A stretch of DNA of 64,000 bases, from NCBI GenBank assembly GCA_963660485.1, contig CAVKYH010000005.1, positions 62,001-126,000 of the forward strand, given 5' to 3'. Numbering within the stretch: the stretch's first letter is position 1; the number at the start of each line of letters is the position of its first letter. Below, one piece after another: positions 62,352 through 64,000 of the stretch. The translations under genes and the position numbers were made by a program. Origin of the DNA: UBA6398 sp963660485. Lineage in GTDB: Bacteria > Bacteroidota > Bacteroidia > Bacteroidales > Bacteroidaceae. The notes below the pieces were generated by a model. That model was not told the origin of the DNA, did no database searches, and saw only the letters and a list, made by a program, of their open reading frames with translations.

Positions 62352-63395
62352 ATGGCAAAGATTAATTTTGGCGGCGTTGTAGAAGAAGTTGCAACGCGTG
62401 AAGAATTTCCTTTGAGCAAAGCCCGTGAGGTTCTGAAAGACGAAACTATCGCGGTTCTCGGTTATGGTATCCAGGGTCCCGGTCAGGCTTTGAACCTCCG
62501 CGACAATGGTTTCAACGTAATCGTTGGTCAGCGCAAGAGCAAAACATATGATAAATGTGTAGCCGACGGCTGGGTTCCCGGCGAAACATTGTTCTCTGTA
62601 GAAGAAGCTGCAGAGAAAGGTACAATCATTTGCATGCTTTTGAGCGATGCAGCACAGATTGAACTTTGGCCGAGCATCAAGAAGTATGTAACCAAGGGCA
62701 AGGCTTTGTATTTCTCACACGGTTTCGCCATCACATACAAGGAGCGCACAAATGTAGTTCCTCCCTCAGATGTTGACGTAATAATGGTTGCACCTAAGGG
62801 TTCTGGTACATCTCTTCGTTCGTTGTTCCTTGAAGGTCGCGGCATCAACAGTTCTTATGCTGTGTTCCAAGACGCAACCGGCAAAGCAGAGGAGCGCACA
62901 ATGGCAATGGGTATCGGTGTTGGTTCTGGCTATATGTTCAAGACTACATTTACTCGCGAAACCTACAGCGACCTTACTGGTGAACGCGGTGCTTTGATGG
63001 GCGCAGTGCAGGGAATGTTCCTCGCACAATATGAAACTCTCCGCGCACACGGACATACTCCTTCGGAGGCTTTCAACGAGACTGTTGAAGAATTTACACA
63101 GAGTCTCCTTCCGATGGTAGGCAAGAACGGTATGGACTGGATGTATGCAAATTGCTCTACAACCGCTCAGCGTGGTGCTCTTGATTGGATGGGCCCGTTC
63201 CATGATGCTATCAAGCCGGTAATGGAACAACTTTACGAGAGCGTGGCAACCGGTAACGAGGCTCAGATCTCTATCGACAGCAACTCGAAGCCCGACTATC
63301 GTGAGAAGCTCAACGCAGAACTCGCAGCTATCCACGACAGCGAAATGTGGCGTACCGGTGAAACCGTCCGCAAACTTCGTCCCGAGAACAACTAA
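62352..63395 (+). CDS. ilvC: ketol-acid reductoisomerase
   Basis: IlvC rearranges and reduces acetolactate to the dihydroxy-acid used by IlvD. The 347-residue protein begins AKINFGGVVEEV. It has the nucleotide-binding motif VLGYGIQGPGQALNLRDNG and VGQRKSKTYDK, the stretch where NADPH versus NADH preference is set. The knotted C-terminal domain includes FDETV-like NETVEEFTQSLLP and EMWRTGETVRKLRPENN. An upstream frame start at 62319 is not supported. A terminator follows 20 nt after the stop. Confidence 0.97.
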   Translation: MAKINFGGVVEEVATREEFPLSKAREVLKDETIAVLGYGIQGPGQALNLRDNGFNVIVGQRKSKTYDKCVADGWVPGETLFSVEEAAEKGTIICMLLSDAAQIELWPSIKKYVTKGKALYFSHGFAITYKERTNVVPPSDVDVIMVAPKGSGTSLRSLFLEGRGINSSYAVFQDATGKAEERTMAMGIGVGSGYMFKTTFTRETYSDLTGERGALMGAVQGMFLAQYETLRAHGHTPSEAFNETVEEFTQSLLPMVGKNGMDWMYANCSTTAQRGALDWMGPFHDAIKPVMEQLYESVATGNEAQISIDSNSKPDYREKLNAELAAIHDSEMWRTGETVRKLRPENN

Positions 63396-63415
63396 TCTTA
63401 GGATAACAAAATTTC

Positions 63416-63450
63416 AAGCCCTGCAATCTTTTCGGTTGCAGGGCTTTTTA
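63416..63450 (+). terminator. terminator of the ilv operon
   Basis: An 11-bp stem (AAGCCCTGCAA with TTGCAGGGCTT) with a 9-nt loop is followed by a T-run. Confidence 0.9.
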
Positions 63451-63538
63451 TATGGCAGTACGATGTGGGTTGTGTGAGATTCGATTTTTTGTTGTAACGT
63501 TGAATGATTACGGGAATTTTTACCCGTAACAGAAATAG

Positions 63539-63787
63539 ACGTTTGGTAAAAGAAACTCTGATAACAAATATGACTTACCTAAAGGAGAATTTCCTTCATT
63601 ATCTAGTGCTTTAACTCTTAAATATGGTAATAAAACTGCTTATGGTGACGTTATATATACAGCTAACTACGAATATACTGTAAATTATAAAGGTGCTGGA
63701 GATGAAATTACCAAAGGAAAATATCCGAGCAATAGCCTACCATGTTGCAGACGGAGAAGCAAATGGGAACAATGTTGGATTGGATAA
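63539..63787 (+). pseudogene. start-less open fragment, AT-rich, probably mobile-element derived
   Basis: A frame open from 63539 to a TAA at 63785 has no start codon. It encodes about 82 residues including SDNKYDLPKGEFPS and NKTAYGDVIYTANYEYTVNYKGAGDE. The AT-rich codon use contrasts sharply with ilvC, about 150 nt upstream. It overlaps the next frame, so the two may be pieces of one gene split by a frameshift. A small hairpin (TTACGGG/CCCGTAA, 63508-63529) precedes it. I recognise no named domain. Confidence 0.4.
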
Positions 63788-64000
63788 GCAAACATCACAA
63801 GGAAAATCCAAGCAAGTTGAGGGTAATGTTAGTAGCAACCAACATCAAGGATGGAGTACAATAAAGAGAGATTCTGCAACAGGTAGAATAGCCTTTGTTG
63901 AAGGAGATGGAAGAACCAACAGTACTATTGAAGATTGGAGAAATATAGAGTTTTTTTCAACTCCTCAAGGAGAAGTTTTGGGTTTTGTAGATAAAGAGGG
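63702..64000 (+). CDS. partial ORF running off the window, polyvalent-protein-like
   Basis: From the ATG at 63702 a frame stays open to the window end (99 full codons plus two bases). It contains IRAIAYHVADGEANGNNVGL, SSNQHQGWSTIKRDSATGR, GDGRTNSTIEDWRNIEFF and STPQGEVLGFVDKEG. The last segment reads like the lead-in to the metallopeptidase-type domains found in large polyvalent proteins of Bacteroidota plasmids and conjugative elements; that is a recollection, not a search result. AT-rich composition suggests recent transfer. Whether the gene is intact downstream cannot be seen. Confidence 0.5.
   Translation, partial: MKLPKENIRAIAYHVADGEANGNNVGLDKQTSQGKSKQVEGNVSSNQHQGWSTIKRDSATGRIAFVEGDGRTNSTIEDWRNIEFFSTPQGEVLGFVDKE

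Noticed and set aside
1..64000. tRNA or rRNA genes
   Set aside because: I saw no cloverleaf with a GGTTCGAATCC-type arm and no conserved rRNA segments in the intergenic regions on reading through.

Overview
The window looks like a core chromosomal segment from a member of the order Bacteroidales (phylum Bacteroidota). The signs are a complete nqrABCDEF operon, sprA of the type IX secretion/gliding system, the ilvD-ilvB-ilvN-thioesterase-ilvC order, promoters of the TAnnTTTG type with little use of Shine-Dalgarno sites, and glycan-degrading enzymes (GH110, GH16). I cannot name the genus from sequence alone. Gene density is high, with compact operons and many 4-14 bp overlaps.

Layout. 1-6.0 kb: an acidic unknown protein, coaX, an outer-membrane protein, lptC and a PpiD/SurA-like foldase (envelope biogenesis). 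6.5-9.0 kb: transketolase and rpiB. 9.5-12.3 kb: ispE, a flavodoxin-ferredoxin protein and a glycosyltransferase. 12.3-17.0 kb: mfd, a convergent histidine phosphatase and a DUF308 membrane protein. 17.4-26.5 kb: one apparent ten-gene minus-strand operon that runs ftsB/divIC-like, membrane protein, queC, queF, ffh, folD, GT2 glycosyltransferase, DUF4922, SpoIID-like, AmpG-like transporter. 26.9-28.6 kb: a secreted GH110 enzyme. 29.1-37.1 kb: ruvA and sprA. 37.4-38.3 kb: a GH16 enzyme. 38.5-41.1 kb: a structured leader RNA, an EcoRI-family adenine methyltransferase and a DUF262-HNH nuclease, which look like a restriction-modification or defence module. 41.4-49.7 kb: htpG and the nqr operon. 50.3-57.1 kb: an M15 peptidase lipoprotein, an orphan TrpB2, a small ABC exporter-like pair, a kinase-RapZ fusion and a MurU-like nucleotidyltransferase, which suggest cell-wall sugar salvage. 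57.4-63.4 kb: the branched-chain amino-acid operon. 63.5-64.0 kb: visibly AT-rich, decayed sequence resembling mobile-element polyvalent proteins.

The most unusual signal is a dispersed family of intergenic arrays made of strictly phased 21-bp units. There are ten clear intergenic loci plus one inside nqrA. Each array strings together 4-5 units whose roughly 11-bp cores come from a small alphabet (TGTCAGACAT-like, GATGCGTCGG/GATGCCTTGG, CCGGGCCATGTA, CGGATATCG), in either orientation, joined by the palindromic spacer AATTTAAATT and bounded by inverted end units (CG[TC]AAAAA on the left, TTTTT[AG]CG on the right). Arrays sit between transcription units and bracket the GH110, GH16 and restriction-modification cassettes. 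Inside nqrA two units are read in frame as a 7-residue repeat. A different 22-bp array of similar design lies at 9.2 kb. I do not recognise this family and cannot tell its function from sequence alone.
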